Notes under the pieces: generated by a model
The model's database searches: none
Told to the model about the DNA's origin: nothing
The model's input: only the letters and a program-made list of their open reading frames with translations
Part shown: one piece after another, positions 8,787 to 17,266 of the stretch
Layout of the letters: the number at the start of each line of letters is the position of its first letter
Position numbering within the stretch: position 1 is the stretch's first letter
Assembly (NCBI RefSeq): GCF_013373065.1
Contig: NZ_JABXIN010000005.1
Location: forward strand, 1 to 64,000
DNA from: Algoriphagus sp.
GTDB taxonomy: Bacteria; Bacteroidota; Bacteroidia; Cytophagales; Cyclobacteriaceae
DNA length: 64,000 nucleotides
Direction: 5' to 3'
Translations under genes and position numbers: made by a program

Positions 8787-8808
8787 AAAGCCTGATTACT
8801 CAGGCTTT
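8787..8808 (-). terminator. Terminator of the etfB-etfA-nuclease operon
   Basis: On the reverse strand AAAGCCTGA / TCAGGCTTT form a 9-bp stem with a 4-base loop followed by a T-run. It lies ten bases after the nuclease stop codon. Confidence 0.85.
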
Positions 8809-8817
8809 CATTAAAAT

Positions 8818-9414
8818 TTAATTTCGCTTGTTGATTTCATCCCGAATTCTTGCTGCTTTTTCATAATCCTCATTATTAATCGCTTTTTCCAACAGCTGAT
8901 TAAGCTTGTCCAAGCTATAGTCTTTTAAGGATGGTTCTTTTTTAGCAGAAAAACTAGGTTTTGCGGAAGGTTTAGAAGACTGGGGTTCGGTACTCTCGAC
9001 ATCAAAATGCTCTACTGCACCCTCTGACATCACTTTTTCACTAGAGAAAATCGGGCAACCAAAGCGAATTGCAATCGCAATGGCATCAGAAGGCCGGGCA
9101 TCTATTTCTACTTCAGCAAGGTCACTTTTGCACATGATTTTGGCGTAATAAACACCCTCTTTCATGTCTGTAATCACGATTCGATCTATTTCCACATTAA
9201 ACCCATTCGCAAAAGACTTGAATAAATCATGCGTCATGGGTCGATTGGGAACGATCTTCTCGATTTCCAAAGCGATGGCTTGTGCTTCAAACATGCCAAT
9301 GACAATGGGCAACCTTCTAATTCCTCCCACTTCTCCGAGTACCAATGTAAATGAACCCGACTGAGAGTGGTTAGACGAAAGACCTAAAATTTCCAGTTCA
9401 ATTTCTTTTTCCAC
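8818..9414 (-). CDS. Bifunctional nuclease (BFN/DUF151) protein with UVR motif
   Basis: Residues 1 to about 130 form the BFN/DUF151 domain (LPIVIGMFEAQAIALEIE, RPMTHDLFKS, ARPSDAIAIAIRFGCPIF), described in plants and bacteria as having DNase and RNase activity. After a Ser/Pro/Lys-rich linker, residues 165-198 are a UvrB/UvrC-type UVR helical motif (LLEKAINNEDYEKAARIRDEI), a protein interaction hairpin. This two-domain arrangement is common in Bacteroidota. The gene begins five bases after etfA stops, so it is almost certainly co-transcribed with the electron transfer flavoprotein. Why a nuclease-like protein rides with ETF is unknown. Confidence 0.9.
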   Translation of the reverse strand: MEKEIELEILGLSSNHSQSGSFTLVLGEVGGIRRLPIVIGMFEAQAIALEIEKIVPNRPMTHDLFKSFANGFNVEIDRIVITDMKEGVYYAKIMCKSDLAEVEIDARPSDAIAIAIRFGCPIFSSEKVMSEGAVEHFDVESTEPQSSKPSAKPSFSAKKEPSLKDYSLDKLNQLLEKAINNEDYEKAARIRDEINKRN

Positions 9415-9419
9415 AAAAA

Positions 9420-10388
9420 TTAAAGTTCAGCTTTTAGTGCTTCATTCAACTTAGGAACTACTTCAAATGCATCCCCAACGATTCCATAATCAGCCGCTTT
9501 AAAGAAAGGAGCCTCTGGATCTTTATTGATAACTACAATGCACTTTGAAGAGTTTACCCCTGCAAGATGCTGAATAGCACCTGAAATTCCTATTGCGATA
9601 TATAAACTCGGAGCAACTTTTACCCCTGTTTGTCCTACGTGTTCGTGATGAGGTCTCCATCCAATATCAGATACCGGCTTAGAGCAACCCGTTGCTGCAC
9701 CCAGCGTTTTTGCCAAGTCTTCGATCATTCCCCAATTCTCAGGACCTTTCAATCCACGACCTCCAGAAACTACAATGTCAGCCTCAGGAAGCAAAACCTC
9801 ACCGGTAGCCCGTTCTGTTGCAGTGATTTTTGATGCAAAGTCAGCATCACTTAGTGAAACGGTCAATTGCTCGACAGTTGCATCGGCACCATCAGTTTTC
9901 AGATCTACCGCGTTTTTCTTAATGGCTAAGATTTTGTTTTCAGTGGTAACCTCTGTTTCTGCAAAGGCTTTTCCAGTGAAAATACTTCGCTTCACTTTGT
10001 ATCCTGAACTCGTATCAGGCAATTCAACCACATTGGAAACCAAGCCAGCATTGATTTTAATCGCCAATCGAGCAGCAACAGCATCACCCAAAGAGGATTT
10101 AGCTAATACCACTGTCTTTGCGCCAACTTTTTCGAATGCTTGAGCAACAGCACTTGCATGAGCCTGAATTACTCCAGCAGTCAAACGATCATCAGAAGCA
10201 TGCAATACTTTTGACGCACCCGCTTTTCCAACAGCTGCCAACTCAGAATCAGCAATTGTTCCCAAAGCAACCGCTACAACATCTCCTTGACCGGTTTTCG
10301 CAGAAAGTGCATTTGCAAAAGATACGGCTTCCAAACTCGTCTTCTTTACTTTTCCCTCTGCGTGTTCTATATATACTAAAATTGACAT
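9420..10388 (-). CDS. etfA: Electron transfer flavoprotein subunit alpha
   Basis: The 322-residue alpha subunit of the FAD-containing heterodimer that takes electrons from acyl-CoA dehydrogenases and passes them to ETF:quinone oxidoreductase. The C-terminal FAD domain is clear: SGGRGLKGPENWGMIEDLA, GATGCSKPVSDIGWRPHHE, GQTGVKVAPSLYIAIGISG and the IVVINKDPEAPFF strand are hallmark segments. The N-terminal domain is of the usual length. It follows etfB with a 35-base gap and precedes the BFN gene by five bases. No acyl-CoA dehydrogenase or ETF-QO gene is in the window. Confidence 0.96.
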   Translation of the reverse strand: MSILVYIEHAEGKVKKTSLEAVSFANALSAKTGQGDVVAVALGTIADSELAAVGKAGASKVLHASDDRLTAGVIQAHASAVAQAFEKVGAKTVVLAKSSLGDAVAARLAIKINAGLVSNVVELPDTSSGYKVKRSIFTGKAFAETEVTTENKILAIKKNAVDLKTDGADATVEQLTVSLSDADFASKITATERATGEVLLPEADIVVSGGRGLKGPENWGMIEDLAKTLGAATGCSKPVSDIGWRPHHEHVGQTGVKVAPSLYIAIGISGAIQHLAGVNSSKCIVVINKDPEAPFFKAADYGIVGDAFEVVPKLNEALKAEL

Positions 10389-10423
10389 AAATATCTGAAT
10401 TTAAAATAGTTAAATAATTTGAA

Positions 10424-11161
10424 TTAAAGAACCTTTGCTTCGTTTTTAAGCAATTTTACTAGTTCTTCTACATGATCCTTGTCCACCAGCTTAACCGCAC
10501 CTTTTGCAGGTGGGAGTTGGTATTGGGAAGCTACAGCTTGCGTTTCATCAGAAACAGGCTCGACCACATTCAAAGGCTTGGTACGAGCAGACATAATACC
10601 ACGCATGTTTGGGATTTTCCATTCTGCGATTGGTTCCTGGCAACCTGCGATCAACGGAAGGCTAGCTTCTAGCATCTCTTTTCCACCCTCAATTTCTCTT
10701 GCCATTTTCACAGTGGTTCCTTCTACATCCAATTTCATTACCGGAGAAAATGATGGCATACCCAAAAGTTCTCCTACCATCCCATGAACCATTCCACCAT
10801 TGAAATCAATGGATTCTCTTCCCATCAAAATCAAATCATAACCGCCCTCTTTAGCATAATGAGCAATTTGTTTTGCTACAAAGAAAGAATCTTTAGGTTC
10901 TGAATTAACTCGAATAGCTTGGTCAGCGCCGATTGCAAGCGCTTTACGCAAAGTCGGATCACTTTCAGCTAAACCAACATTCAAAACGGTTAATTTTCCA
11001 CCTGTTTGATCCCGCAACTCTACCGCCCTAGCCAAAGCGTAGTCATCATAAGGACCGATAATAAATTGAACTCCAGTCGAATCAAATTTGGTGTTGTTAT
11101 CTGTAAATTGAATCTTGGAAGTCGTATCTGGAACGTGTGTGATACAAACAAGAATATTCAT
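10424..11161 (-). CDS. etfB: Electron transfer flavoprotein subunit beta
   Basis: The 245-residue beta subunit of ETF. It opens with MNILVCITHVPDT and contains GPYDDYALARAVELRD, the DLILMGRESIDFNGGMVHGMVGELLG block and GCQEPIAEWKIPNMRGIMSARTKP, the ETF-beta signature. It is the first gene of the operon etfB-etfA-BFN. The upstream space to the divergent TPR gene is only 75 bases, and I see no clean TAnnTTTG box there. Function and partner are those of the housekeeping ETF for fatty acid and branched-chain amino acid oxidation. Confidence 0.96.
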   Translation of the reverse strand: MNILVCITHVPDTTSKIQFTDNNTKFDSTGVQFIIGPYDDYALARAVELRDQTGGKLTVLNVGLAESDPTLRKALAIGADQAIRVNSEPKDSFFVAKQIAHYAKEGGYDLILMGRESIDFNGGMVHGMVGELLGMPSFSPVMKLDVEGTTVKMAREIEGGKEMLEASLPLIAGCQEPIAEWKIPNMRGIMSARTKPLNVVEPVSDETQAVASQYQLPPAKGAVKLVDKDHVEELVKLLKNEAKVL

Positions 11162-11236
11162 TGGTTTAGGATTAGATTATTTTAGATTTATTTTGCGTGA
11201 AAATAATAGTAAGACCTTAATTAAAAAAACAATTCA

Positions 11237-11572
11237 ATGAGCAATTTGGGCCGTTTAAAGCTTTTAGAACAATTTGCCCAAGAGGAACCAAAGGAGCCTT
11301 TCAATTGGTACGCGCTTGCATTAGAAACCCAGGAATCCCAACCTGAAAAAGCTTCAGGATATTTTGAAAAACTGCTCGCGGATTTCTCGGATTATCTCCC
11401 AACCTACTATCCTGCGGCTCATTTTTTTTCAGCTTTGAATGACTTGGAAAAAGCCAAAAATATATTTGAAAAAGGGATAGAACTTGCCCGTTCGCAGTCT
11501 GAAAGAAAAACCCTTCAGGAGCTTCAAAATGCCTATCAAAACTTCATATTCGAAAATGATCTGGATGAATAA
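11237..11572 (+). CDS. Small TPR-type protein
   Basis: 111 residues, soluble and helical. Residues 20 to about 90 contain two to three degenerate tetratricopeptide repeats (NWYALALETQESQPEKASGYFEKLLADF, then LPTYYPAAHFFSALNDLEKAKNIFEKGIELA). TPR hairpins bind other proteins; no partner is evident. The gene is divergent from etfB and followed by the convergent oxidoreductase gene. Conserved short TPR proteins of this kind are common in Bacteroidota and mostly unstudied. Confidence 0.8.
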   Translation: MSNLGRLKLLEQFAQEEPKEPFNWYALALETQESQPEKASGYFEKLLADFSDYLPTYYPAAHFFSALNDLEKAKNIFEKGIELARSQSERKTLQELQNAYQNFIFENDLDE

Positions 11573-11607
11573 ATGAAGATTTGAAATGGATTGTAAAAGC
11601 TCGTTCT

Positions 11608-12606
11608 TTAAGGAATCAAAACTATTTTACCCATTTGATCCCCAGCTCGCATCCGATCAAAAGCTTCCTTAGCCCTTTCAAAAGGAAAAACTTGATCCAC
11701 CAATGGATGAATTTTTTGTTGATTTACAAAATCCAACATAGACTTAAAATCCTCATCCGATCCCATCGTGCTACCGATAATCTTCAATTGATTCCAAAAA
11801 ATCCTCCTCGCTTCCATGGTTTTGGGATTTCCCAAGGTGGCCCCATAAATCACAATCCTTCCTCCAGGTCGGGCAACCTTGATCAACTGATTAAGTTGAT
11901 CTCCGGAAGCGCCATCAATAATCAGATCAAAGCCTCCCATTTCTTCCAAGGCCTTCTCCACCCAGTTCGCTTCCTTGTAATTAAATCCTTTGATTGCCCC
12001 TAAAGCTTCGGCTTTTTGGATCTTTTCGGAACTGCTACTACTTACATAGACAGAAGCTCCCTTTTGAATTGCAAATTGCGCAGCAAACTGAGCAACCCCT
12101 CCCCCAAATCCTGTGATCAAAACCCGATCGCTTGCTTGGATTTTTCCCTGATAAACCAAGGCCCGATAGGCAGTCAAACCTGCTAAAGGTAGAGAGGCTG
12201 CCTCTTCCCACGAAAGATGAGAGGGCTTCGGAAATATTCTATCCGAAGATACAATGATGAAATCCGCCAGAGTTCCATGGCTGGGCATCCCGATAATTTG
12301 AAAATCACGGGATTGTACACGCTGATCATTTCCCCAAAATAAAGCAGGATTGATAATCACTTCATCTCCAACCTTCCAATTAGTAACTTGACTACCTACA
12401 GCTTCTACAACACCAGCCCCATCAGAACCCAGGATGACCCCGTCCGAAATATTGGGATAAAGTCCTTGGCGGCACCACTCATCCCGATGATTAAGTGCGG
12501 CTGCTTTAATGCGTATTTTTACTTGGTCAGCTTGCAATTGATTTTCAGGAATCTCTCTAAAATCAATTTGGCCTGGTAAAGTTCTATCTAGTACAATTCC
12601 TTTCAT
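11608..12606 (-). CDS. MDR-superfamily NAD(P)-dependent oxidoreductase (quinone oxidoreductase-like)
   Basis: A 332-residue medium-chain dehydrogenase/reductase. The N-terminal GroES-like domain has AAALNHRDEW and LGSDGAGVVEAVG; the Rossmann domain carries the glycine motif GFGGGVAQFAAQFA from residue 166. The four-cysteine structural zinc loop of alcohol dehydrogenases is absent, which points to the quinone oxidoreductase or zinc-free reductase branch. Substrate unknown. The start is two bases beyond the dnaB stop on the same strand, so it is probably read from the dnaB transcript. No functional link to replication is apparent. Confidence 0.88.
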   Translation of the reverse strand: MKGIVLDRTLPGQIDFREIPENQLQADQVKIRIKAAALNHRDEWCRQGLYPNISDGVILGSDGAGVVEAVGSQVTNWKVGDEVIINPALFWGNDQRVQSRDFQIIGMPSHGTLADFIIVSSDRIFPKPSHLSWEEAASLPLAGLTAYRALVYQGKIQASDRVLITGFGGGVAQFAAQFAIQKGASVYVSSSSSEKIQKAEALGAIKGFNYKEANWVEKALEEMGGFDLIIDGASGDQLNQLIKVARPGGRIVIYGATLGNPKTMEARRIFWNQLKIIGSTMGSDEDFKSMLDFVNQQKIHPLVDQVFPFERAKEAFDRMRAGDQMGKIVLIP

Positions 12607-12608
12607 TC

Positions 12609-14186
12609 TTAAAACGGTGTAGGCTCGCCAGGACTACCTATAAAATCATCAAAATCATCGTTTGCTTTACTGGTAAATTTGACCGTCTGCGATTGGTCAA
12701 AATTAGAAGCCCCTGTAGATTGAGCAGAAAATTTATTTCCATAGAGCGGTTCCACTGGCTGATTAGGAGGGAAATTTCCAAAGGTATCCAAATCGGTGAA
12801 TTTGGTGTATTTTCCAATAAATCGAAGCTTGACTGTATCCAAGGAACCATTTCTGTGCTTTGCAATGATCACTTCTCCAACACCTTGAGTGCTGGCATCA
12901 TTCTCATCTTGTAGAATTCCATAATACTCAGGACGATAAAGAAACATGACCATATCTGCATCTTGTTCGATCGCACCGGATTCCCGAAGGTCAGAAAGTT
13001 GAGGTCGTTTGTCTCCTCCCCTAGTTTCCACAGCTCGGGAAAGCTGGGAAAGGGCAATCACCGGAATTTCGAGTTCTTTGGCGATTTTTTTCAAAGCTCG
13101 AGAAATACTTGCGATTTCTTGTTCACGGTTTCCGCCGCCACCACCTTTGGAATCTCCCGACATCAATTGCAAATAATCGATAACGATCATTTGAATATCA
13201 TGCTGGGCCTTCAATTTTCTTGCTTTTGCACGAAGTTCCAGGATTGACAACGCTGGAGTATCATCCACAAAAAGAGGTGCTTTAGAAAGTTTGGCAGTTT
13301 TATGGACTAATTGCGCCCATTCATGCTCCTGGAGACTTCCCTTTTTGATTTTCTCAGAATCCAATTCAGCTTCTGAAGAAATAAGTCGATTGACCAACTG
13401 TACAGAAGACATTTCCAAGGAGAAAATTGCTACAGGGCGACTGTGATCGACAGCAGCATTCCTGAGTACAGATAGCACAAAAGCCGTTTTACCCATAGCA
13501 GGACGAGCCGCGATAATCACTAAGTCAGATTTTTGCCATCCTGAAGTTACCCGGTCCAAAGCCGTAAATCCAGATGGTACCCCTGTCAAACCATCTTTTT
13601 GATCTTTTTTGGACTCCATCTCTGCGATTGCTTCCCGCATGATAGACCGCATATCTGCGTAATTTTTACGGATATTTTTCTCTGAAATCTCAAAAAGTGA
13701 TTGTTCCATATCATCGAGAAGCTCAAAGACATCCGTAGTCTCTTCGTATGCGTTTTTCTGAATTTCTGAAGAAATTCGGATCAACTCGCGTTTGATGGCT
13801 TGCTCCGTGATAATACGGGCGTGATATTCAATATTTGCAGCCGAAGAAACTTTTGAAGTTAGTTCAGTAATGTAAAAAGCCCCACCTGCTACTTCCAGGG
13901 TTCCGTTTTTCCGAAGTTGAGAAGTCACGGTCAGCAAATCAATCGGCTGAGAATCTTGGAATAAATCCAAAATAGCCTGGAAAATAACCTGATGAGCATC
14001 TTTGTAAAAGCTTTCTACTTTTAAAATATCAATGACCTGGGTTAATGCGTCTTTTTCAAGCATTAATGCACCCAAAACGGCTTCTTCTAATTCAACTGCC
14101 TGAGGAGGAATTTTTCCTAGGGTATTCGGATTATCGTGTACTGGCTTTTTACGGCTATTTCTAAGGTTGGCTGGTCTTTCACTCAT
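12609..14186 (-). CDS. dnaB: Replicative DNA helicase DnaB
   Basis: The hexameric 5'-3' helicase of the replication fork, 525 residues. The N-terminal domain (PPQAVELEEAVLGALMLEKDAL, TSKVSSAANIEYHARII) is followed by the RecA-like domain with Walker A ARPAMGKTA (227-235), H1a-like IFSLEMSSVQL, Walker B IQMIVIDYLQLMSG and SDLRESGAIEQDADMVMFLYRPEYY. The C-terminal tail beyond the core, about 60 residues, is low-complexity and acidic. There is no intein. A TACATTTG -7 box lies only five bases before the ATG, suggesting a very short or absent leader. Two tandem DnaA-box-like 9-mers lie just upstream of it. Confidence 0.97.
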   Translation of the reverse strand: MSERPANLRNSRKKPVHDNPNTLGKIPPQAVELEEAVLGALMLEKDALTQVIDILKVESFYKDAHQVIFQAILDLFQDSQPIDLLTVTSQLRKNGTLEVAGGAFYITELTSKVSSAANIEYHARIITEQAIKRELIRISSEIQKNAYEETTDVFELLDDMEQSLFEISEKNIRKNYADMRSIMREAIAEMESKKDQKDGLTGVPSGFTALDRVTSGWQKSDLVIIAARPAMGKTAFVLSVLRNAAVDHSRPVAIFSLEMSSVQLVNRLISSEAELDSEKIKKGSLQEHEWAQLVHKTAKLSKAPLFVDDTPALSILELRAKARKLKAQHDIQMIVIDYLQLMSGDSKGGGGGNREQEIASISRALKKIAKELEIPVIALSQLSRAVETRGGDKRPQLSDLRESGAIEQDADMVMFLYRPEYYGILQDENDASTQGVGEVIIAKHRNGSLDTVKLRFIGKYTKFTDLDTFGNFPPNQPVEPLYGNKFSAQSTGASNFDQSQTVKFTSKANDDFDDFIGSPGEPTPF

Positions 14187-14191
14187 AGGAA

Positions 14192-14199
14192 CAAATGTA
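14192..14199 (-). promoter_or_regulatory. Candidate -7 box for dnaB
   Basis: The reverse strand reads TACATTTG, a full match to TAnnTTTG, ending five bases before the dnaB ATG. If used, transcription would start at or next to the start codon (leaderless mRNA). No -33 element is seen at 19-21 bases. Confidence 0.42.
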
Positions 14200-14228
14200 C
14201 CTTCTTTCGGTAAGTAGTTTTAAACAAG

Positions 14229-14248
14229 TTATCCAAAACTTGTCCACA
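14229..14248 (+). promoter_or_regulatory. Two tandem DnaA-box-like 9-mers upstream of dnaB
   Basis: TTATCCAAA (14229-14237) and TTGTCCACA (14240-14248) each differ from the DnaA box TTATCCACA by one base. They lie in the same orientation with starts 11 bp apart, about one helical turn, and sit just upstream of the candidate dnaB promoter. Autoregulation of dnaB by DnaA is an inference. Confidence 0.4.
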
Positions 14249-14252
14249 AAAA

Positions 14253-14954
14253 TCAAGCCTGCAATACTTTTGGGTTCTTATAATAAACGCCGTTTCGATA
14301 GCCTCTGAACATACTACAAAGCATGGCCCATGTAAAATGCCAAAGCATTTCTGAGAGTGGGATATTTAGGATTCGGAATCCTAAAACCGGTTTTTCCAAC
14401 ATCCCATATTTATCCCAAAAATGAGGAAATAACAGATTAAAATTCACATAATAAATCAGAAAGGAAATCCCCAAAGTAGCAAAAGCAGACTTTATTGAAA
14501 TATGGATGAGGTCAGGTCGCTGAAACCAAATGTAAACTGAAAGAAAGAAGAAAGTCAAAAAGGTAACATAACCTGAATGGATTCCCAGAACCACGCTGAA
14601 AACAGTGAGACTAGTACATCCCAAAAGGAAAAGAATGAAGAAATCACGATTTTTAGCCGGAGTATGCTTTTCATAATCGATCTCCAATTTTGTGAAAGAG
14701 GAATGGATATATCCTCCTACCCCAAAGAGTGCAAAGCCAATGAGGTAATCTTCAATTCCTGCCACCGCTTCTCCAAACAAGGTGGGAGGTCGCCAATAAT
14801 CCCGAAAATACCATACCTCGGCAATTACCCCCATTAAACCTCCTACCGCACCGACTTTTACCATCCCCTTTTTCCAAGGACTTTTCCAATAGACCACAGC
14901 CCATGCCAACATGTAAAGTAAAGAGAGTGTCAGATAAGCGTATTTGTCATCCAT
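14253..14954 (-). CDS. Polytopic membrane protein, lycopene-cyclase-domain-like
   Basis: 233 residues with about seven transmembrane segments. Two acidic motifs occur at equivalent places in the two halves: IEDYLIGF at 67-74 and PLSEMLWHF at 199-207. They resemble the P-x-E/D-E/D motifs of the small heterodimeric lycopene cyclases (CarR/CrtYcd type), in which each half has such a site. Many Bacteroidota make carotenoids, but no other carotenoid gene is near. I rate cyclase activity as possible and a non-catalytic relative as equally likely. The gene stands between dnaB (same strand) and the divergent mpl gene. Confidence 0.6.
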   Translation of the reverse strand: MDDKYAYLTLSLLYMLAWAVVYWKSPWKKGMVKVGAVGGLMGVIAEVWYFRDYWRPPTLFGEAVAGIEDYLIGFALFGVGGYIHSSFTKLEIDYEKHTPAKNRDFFILFLLGCTSLTVFSVVLGIHSGYVTFLTFFFLSVYIWFQRPDLIHISIKSAFATLGISFLIYYVNFNLLFPHFWDKYGMLEKPVLGFRILNIPLSEMLWHFTWAMLCSMFRGYRNGVYYKNPKVLQA

Positions 14955-15026
14955 AGATTACCCAGAAAATTCATTTGAAAATAAAAGTGATCCCATTACC
15001 ATAAGCTTTGGCAAAGATTTAATTTT

Positions 15027-16406
15027 ATGTCGAAAACTAAAACACCCTTTATGAAAAGCTACCACTTTATTGCTATTGGTGGTGCGATTATGCACAATTT
15101 GGCACTAGCATTAGTGAAAAAAGGCCATCAGGTAACTGGATCGGATGATGAAATCTACGAACCATCCCGAAGCCGCTTGGAAAAAGCTGGGATTCTACCC
15201 CCTGCTTTCGGATGGTTTCCTGAGAAAATCCATCCCGGTCTGGATGGGATTATTTTAGGAATGCATGCACGGATTGATAATCCGGAACTTCAGAAGGCAA
15301 AGGACTTGGGCATCCCTATTTATTCATTTCCTGAATTCATTTTTAAACAAAGTGAAAACAAAAAACGCGTTGTCATTGCGGGTTCACATGGAAAAACAAC
15401 CATCACTTCCATGATTCTTCATGTATTGAAGGATCAACAATTGAAATTTGATTACCTCGTAGGAGCGCAAATAGAAGGCTTTGATTTAATGGTGGGTTTA
15501 TCCGATGCTCCAATTATCATTATTGAAGGCGATGAATATTTGACCTCTCCCCTTGACCGACGTCCAAAATTCATCCATTACCACCACGATATTGCTTTGA
15601 TTTCCGGCATTGCCTGGGATCATTTCAATGTTTTCCCGGACTTTGAAGTTTATAAAAACTTATTCAAAGACTTAATGGAAATGACTCCTCCATCAGGTGC
15701 TTTGATCTATTGTGAAGAGGATACATTGGTTCGAGAAATGGCAGGACAAACAGTCATAAAGGGTAAAAAAATCCCCTACCGAGCTTTTCCTGCCCAAATC
15801 CAAAATGGAGTCACTGCTTTAGAAACAGATAAGGGTTGGACACCTATTTACTTGTTTGGAGATCACAACCTTCAAAATTTAAGCGGAGCACTTAACGTTT
15901 GCTTAGAACTAGGATTGACTAAAAGTCAGTTTTTTGAATCCATTCAATCCTTTAAGGGAGCAGCCAAACGACTGGAAAGGCTAGAATCAAAACCTGAGGC
16001 CTCTTTATTTCGGGACTTTGCACATGCACCTTCCAAATTAAAAGCAACGACCGAGGCAGTAAAAAAGCAATTTCCTAACAGAAAATTGATTGCTGTACAG
16101 GAATTACACACCTATTCTTCGTTGAATAAGGATTTTCTGCCTAACTATGCAAATACAATGAATGCAGCTGATGAGGCAATTATTTACATGAATCCTCATG
16201 CTGCATCCTTGAAAAAATTGGAACTCATGGATGAAGAAACGCTTCAAAAAGGATTCAATCGTACAGATTTAAAGCTTTTCACTGACAGTAAATTACTTCA
16301 TCATTATCTCTTGAATAAGGATTATTCCAATACCAATCTCTTACTCATGAGTTCCGGGAATTATGATAACATGGACCTTCAAACCATTCGTGAAAAATTC
16401 AATTAA
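15027..16406 (+). CDS. mpl: Mpl-type UDP-MurNAc:tripeptide ligase
   Basis: A Mur ligase of 459 residues. It opens with a Rossmann segment (HFIAIGGAIMHNLALALVKKGHQVTGSD) and has the ATP loop GSHGKT at 119-124. IIIEGDEYLTSPLDRRPKFIHY and SGIAWDHFNVFP distinguish the Mpl branch from MurC, and RDFAHAPSKLKAT is the C-terminal Mur motif. Mpl attaches the recycled L-Ala-gamma-D-Glu-meso-DAP tripeptide to UDP-MurNAc, saving precursors during cell wall turnover. It starts at ATG 15027; an in-frame ATG at 15051 directly before the Rossmann strand is an alternative. The exonuclease gene follows after two bases, so the pair is an operon. Confidence 0.9.
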   Translation: MSKTKTPFMKSYHFIAIGGAIMHNLALALVKKGHQVTGSDDEIYEPSRSRLEKAGILPPAFGWFPEKIHPGLDGIILGMHARIDNPELQKAKDLGIPIYSFPEFIFKQSENKKRVVIAGSHGKTTITSMILHVLKDQQLKFDYLVGAQIEGFDLMVGLSDAPIIIIEGDEYLTSPLDRRPKFIHYHHDIALISGIAWDHFNVFPDFEVYKNLFKDLMEMTPPSGALIYCEEDTLVREMAGQTVIKGKKIPYRAFPAQIQNGVTALETDKGWTPIYLFGDHNLQNLSGALNVCLELGLTKSQFFESIQSFKGAAKRLERLESKPEASLFRDFAHAPSKLKATTEAVKKQFPNRKLIAVQELHTYSSLNKDFLPNYANTMNAADEAIIYMNPHAASLKKLELMDEETLQKGFNRTDLKLFTDSKLLHHYLLNKDYSNTNLLLMSSGNYDNMDLQTIREKFN

Positions 16407-16408
16407 CC

Positions 16409-17215
16409 ATGAGCTTAGAACTTAGAAACCCTCTTGTATTTTTTGATCTTGAAGCAACGGGAACCAATATCGGGACCGACCGGATAGTAGAAATCTCTCT
16501 TGTGAAATTATTTCCAGATGGAGAGCGCAAAATTTACACCCAGCGAGTTCATCCTACTATTCCTATTCCTTTAGAATCATCCCTTATTCACGGAATCTAT
16601 GATAAGGACGTAAAGGATAAACCCTTTTTCAAAGATATCGCACGCGACGTGCATCAGTTTATAGGAAATTCAGATCTAGCTGGATTCAATGTTCTCAAAT
16701 ATGACATTCCCCTTTTAGTAGAAGAATTTCTCCGTAGCGGAATTGACTTTGATTTAGATAAGCGGAATCTATTAGATGCTCAGAAAATTTTCCACCTTAT
16801 GGAAAAAAGAAATCTATCTGCCGCCTATAAATTTTATTGTGGTAAAAATCTAGAAAATGCCCATAGTGCAGAAGCTGATACCCTTGCAACGGTCGAAGTT
16901 TTCGAGGCACAAGTCAAGCGCTATGTAGGAGAAGAGGTAGAAGATCTTCAAGGAAATAAACTGGGAATCTTTGAAAGTGACATGAAAAAGATTCATGATT
17001 TGGTCAATGAGAAAATGGTGGATTTAGCGGGTCGGTTTATTTTCAATTCTGCGGGAATCGAAGTTTTCAATTTTGGAAAACATAAAGGAAAAACCATTGA
17101 ACAGGTATTAAAAGAGGAACCAGGATATTACGATTGGATGATGCGTGGTGATTTCCCGCTGGACACCAAACGAAAACTCACTCAAATCAAACTCCGGTCT
17201 TTCAACAATCGATAA
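16409..17215 (+). CDS. DEDDh 3'-5' exonuclease (DnaQ-like) with C-terminal DUF3820-type domain
   Basis: Residues 8 to about 175 are a DnaQ-fold exonuclease. DLEATGT (Asp13, Glu15) is motif Exo I, FNVLKYDIPLL is Exo II, and AHSAEADTLATVEVF is Exo III with the His of the DEDDh class. Residues 215-262 (FNFGKHKGKTIEQVLKE, then YYDWMMRGDFP) form the small domain seen at the C-terminus of many Bacteroidota exonucleases. The protein is shorter than the polymerase-associated PolC forms and has no polymerase part. It is likely a stand-alone DNA or RNA trimming enzyme. It is co-transcribed with mpl and closed by a strong terminator. Confidence 0.9.
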   Translation: MSLELRNPLVFFDLEATGTNIGTDRIVEISLVKLFPDGERKIYTQRVHPTIPIPLESSLIHGIYDKDVKDKPFFKDIARDVHQFIGNSDLAGFNVLKYDIPLLVEEFLRSGIDFDLDKRNLLDAQKIFHLMEKRNLSAAYKFYCGKNLENAHSAEADTLATVEVFEAQVKRYVGEEVEDLQGNKLGIFESDMKKIHDLVNEKMVDLAGRFIFNSAGIEVFNFGKHKGKTIEQVLKEEPGYYDWMMRGDFPLDTKRKLTQIKLRSFNNR

Positions 17216-17228
17216 GCTAGTTGTCATC

Positions 17229-17264
17229 AAAAAAAACCGAATCTCTCAATGATTCGGTTTTTTT
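17229..17264. terminator. Bidirectional intrinsic terminator
   Basis: Stem CCGAATC / GATTCGG with loop TCTCAAT is extended by an A-run on the left and a T-run on the right. It serves the exonuclease operon (+) and the M48 peptidase gene (-). Confidence 0.9.
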
Positions 17265-17266
17265 AT

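Noticed and set aside
9775-10143. Open reading frame on the + strand inside etfA
   Set aside because: It lies antisense to a clearly coding etfA and its composition is the mirror of that gene; no start context or homology.
11581-12003. 140-codon open frame opposite the MDR oxidoreductase
   Set aside because: Antisense to a well-supported gene and without any motif.
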